Assembly: GCA_964650405.1 (NCBI GenBank) | Contig: CAZYTO010000050.1 | Location: forward strand, 1 to 24,330 | DNA length: 24,330 nt | Reading direction: 5' to 3' | Source of the DNA: CAZYTO01 sp964650405 | GTDB taxonomy: Bacteria > Acidobacteriota > Thermoanaerobaculia > Gp7-AA8 | Shown: positions 22,762 to 24,330 of the stretch, one piece after another | Layout: each line of letters begins with the position of its first letter | Position numbering within the stretch: the stretch's first letter is position 1 | Translations under genes and position numbers: made by a program | The notes under the pieces: model-generated | Database searches by the model: none | Told to the model about the DNA's origin: nothing | What the model saw: the letters and a program-made list of their open reading frames with translations, nothing else

Positions 22762-24330
22762 GTGCCGCTGCTGCCCCGGGCCACCGCTTCCTGCCTGCCG
22801 GCGCTCGAGGCCCGGCGGCCGGCGTTCAAGGAGCCGTCGTCCCTTCGATTCCAGGAATACCGCAAGCTCGTCGCCGCGCGTGCCGCTCTGGCGAAGCGCG
22901 TACAGGACCTTCTCGTCACCCGCCATTTCCGTGAGCTCGACGACGCGTTCGAAGCGATGCGGAAAGCGCCCAGGACGCTTGGCGACCCGCTTGAGTTCGA
23001 AGAACAGCTTGCCTACGAGGCTCTCATCGACCGCGAATTCTCGCGGCGCGTCGGACACGATGTGCAGAAACAGCGTCTCGACGAGTGGGTGGCGGCGCGC
23101 CCGGCATCGCTCTCCGCGCGGATCGCCTGCGTTGCGGAACTGGACGACTGGGCCTGGCGCCAGCGCGGGCCGGGGTACTCATCCGGAGTCACGCAGAAAG
23201 CAGCCGAATCGGCTGAAGCGACCTGGATGAAGGCAGGGAAGATGCTGGCCTCGATGCCGGAGGCGGCAAAGCAGGACCCGTACTACTTTGTGGTGGCCGT
23301 CGAGCTCATGGGTGCGAACGGCGAGTCCGTGGAGCCGATCGCGAAGGCATCGTGTGCGCTCTCACCTTTCCCCCAGACGTGGCTTCGGGCCGCGAATTAC
23401 ATGATGCCGAAGTGGGGCGGTACCGCCGAAGACTATCGCGCCTTTCTCGATGAAGCGAAACAATGCACCGCCGCACGATTCGGCCAGCAGGTCTATGCGC
23501 GCATCGCCGCGCAGACGAGCCGCGACAGAACCTCCGACTACCGCGAGTTTGGAATCCCATGGCCGCCGGTCCGCGAAGGCTACCGGCAGGTGATGGCCGC
23601 CTCGGCCGATTGGCTTCCGACCTATCACGACTTCGCACAGGACGCCCGAGTCAACGGCGACCGGGCTACCGCGCACGAGCTGTTCGCGATGACAGAGCTC
23701 GCCTGGAGCACCGATTTCGACTCCATCTGGCAGAAGGCCGTGTGGGAGAGCGCAAGATCGTGGGCGCTTTCCGCCGGGACTCCAGATCCAGGTGGAGCGA
23801 CGGCGGCACGGCCCGGCCGGCCGGAGACTCCCTCGGTGGCACGCGTGGTCTACGGACAAGACGAGCGCAGGATGGGGGTGAACGGTTTCTTCGTCACGAC
23901 TGCCCAGGGGACCCTCGGAATTGCCACCTGCATCGGGTCCGAGCAGGTCACTACATTCGGAGGGTTGAAAGTGGCGAGCGTTCTCTCCCACTACCCGGAC
24001 CGGATGCTTCGTGCCTCGGCGGTGACAGTAAACGGCACGCCTTCGGCGCCGGCGCTGGGGGTGGGCGATCCGCCGAAAGAAGGCGCCGCGGTATATGTCA
24101 TCGCGTGCCGGCCGGGGCTGGGAGGACCTTGTGTGGAGGCGCCCTTCGAAGCAGTCGTCCAGGCGCGGCGGGGGACGACCCCTGGTTTTGGAAGCGGCTG
24201 GCTCCTCGCGAGCCAGTCGGCAGAGAGTCTCGTGTACGTAGGTTCGCCCGTCGTAGATAGCGCCGGCAACGCCGTAGCCATCGCGTTCGGACCCATGGAT
24301 CACGATGGCCAGAAGACGATCCTCTTCTTC
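22762..24330 (+). CDS. DUF4034-type protein with degenerate trypsin-like C-terminal domain (3' end outside window)
   Basis: At least 523 residues, open at the window end. The N-terminal 290 or so are helical with DUF4034 landmarks: VQDLLVTRHFRELDDAFEAM, RLDEWVAARPASLSARIA, AWRQRGPGYSSGVT and MMPKWGGTAEDYRAFL. From about residue 370, strands resemble a trypsin-like peptidase, but NGFFVTTAQGTLGIATCIGS lacks the catalytic His position and YVGSPVVDSAGNAVAI lacks the GNSG nucleophile Ser, so it looks inactive. The start is uncertain: GTG at 22762 fits the coding composition, while ATG at 22639 is in frame but weaker. Neither has a good ribosome site. No signal peptide is evident from either. It is divergent from the RiPP precursor; any functional link is unproven. 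Confidence 0.7.
   Translation, partial: MPLLPRATASCLPALEARRPAFKEPSSLRFQEYRKLVAARAALAKRVQDLLVTRHFRELDDAFEAMRKAPRTLGDPLEFEEQLAYEALIDREFSRRVGHDVQKQRLDEWVAARPASLSARIACVAELDDWAWRQRGPGYSSGVTQKAAESAEATWMKAGKMLASMPEAAKQDPYYFVVAVELMGANGESVEPIAKASCALSPFPQTWLRAANYMMPKWGGTAEDYRAFLDEAKQCTAARFGQQVYARIAAQTSRDRTSDYREFGIPWPPVREGYRQVMAASADWLPTYHDFAQDARVNGDRATAHELFAMTELAWSTDFDSIWQKAVWESARSWALSAGTPDPGGATAARPGRPETPSVARVVYGQDERRMGVNGFFVTTAQGTLGIATCIGSEQVTTFGGLKVASVLSHYPDRMLRASAVTVNGTPSAPALGVGDPPKEGAAVYVIACRPGLGGPCVEAPFEAVVQARRGTTPGFGSGWLLASQSAESLVYVGSPVVDSAGNAVAIAFGPMDHDGQKTILFF

Overview
The window is high-GC bacterial DNA. It has long antisense open frames on the reverse side of most genes, dense coding, secreted gluzincin metallopeptidases fused to propeller or TPR modules, and low-complexity heptamer repeats between genes. 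This suite, with the IPAAGSLPGANGTFFRSDLT-type secreted protein, suggests Acidobacteriota (perhaps Thermoanaerobaculia-like). That is an inference from style; there is no rRNA or other marker gene to confirm it. I see no tRNA, rRNA, CRISPR array, transposase or phage gene.

Layout, left to right. (1) 1-2441 (-): 3'-truncated secreted protein with a zinc-peptidase head, a TolB/PD40 propeller and an outer-membrane-barrel-like tail. (2) 2654-6476 (-): three-gene run of secreted amidohydrolase, NAD(P)-binding F420-reductase-like protein and a large secreted repeat-like protein. (3) 6506-7306 (+): small secreted protein, followed by a perfect 32-bp inverted repeat. (4) 7551-9589 (-): secreted protein, phytanoyl-CoA dioxygenase-like protein and TonB C-terminal-domain protein. 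(5) 9668-11467 (+): secreted HELTH peptidase with TPRs. (6) 11565-14057 (-): chemoreceptor. (7) 14236-14853 (+): YqiA-like esterase. (8) 14916-17036 (-): small anchored protein and acyl-CoA ligase. (9) 17222-17857 (+): zinc-ribbon PH-domain membrane protein. (10) 17924-22582 (-): a four-gene azoline-forming RiPP (TOMM) cluster. (11) 22762-24330 (+): truncated DUF4034-type gene ending in a degenerate trypsin-like domain.

The most interesting part is region 10. A 157-residue precursor carries 35 cysteines in its last 121 residues, behind a 36-residue leader that forms an unbroken heptad-patterned helix. It is followed by a one-piece cyclodehydratase (RRE + E1/ThiF-like + YcaO, ending in PHPHP), a SagB-type flavin azoline dehydrogenase, and a homologue of the siderophore enzyme thiazolinyl imide reductase (Irp3/PchG type). 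The dehydrogenase should oxidise thiazolines to thiazoles and the reductase should reduce thiazolines to thiazolidines. The cluster could therefore make a ribosomal peptide with rings in two or three oxidation states, chemically reminiscent of yersiniabactin or pyochelin. No transporter, leader peptidase or immunity gene is visible beside it.

Other patterns: several genes seem to have a -10 box 6-7 nt before the start codon (leaderless transcription), and most gaps between convergent genes hold inverted or heptameric repeats. No gene-free stretch exceeds 300 bases.
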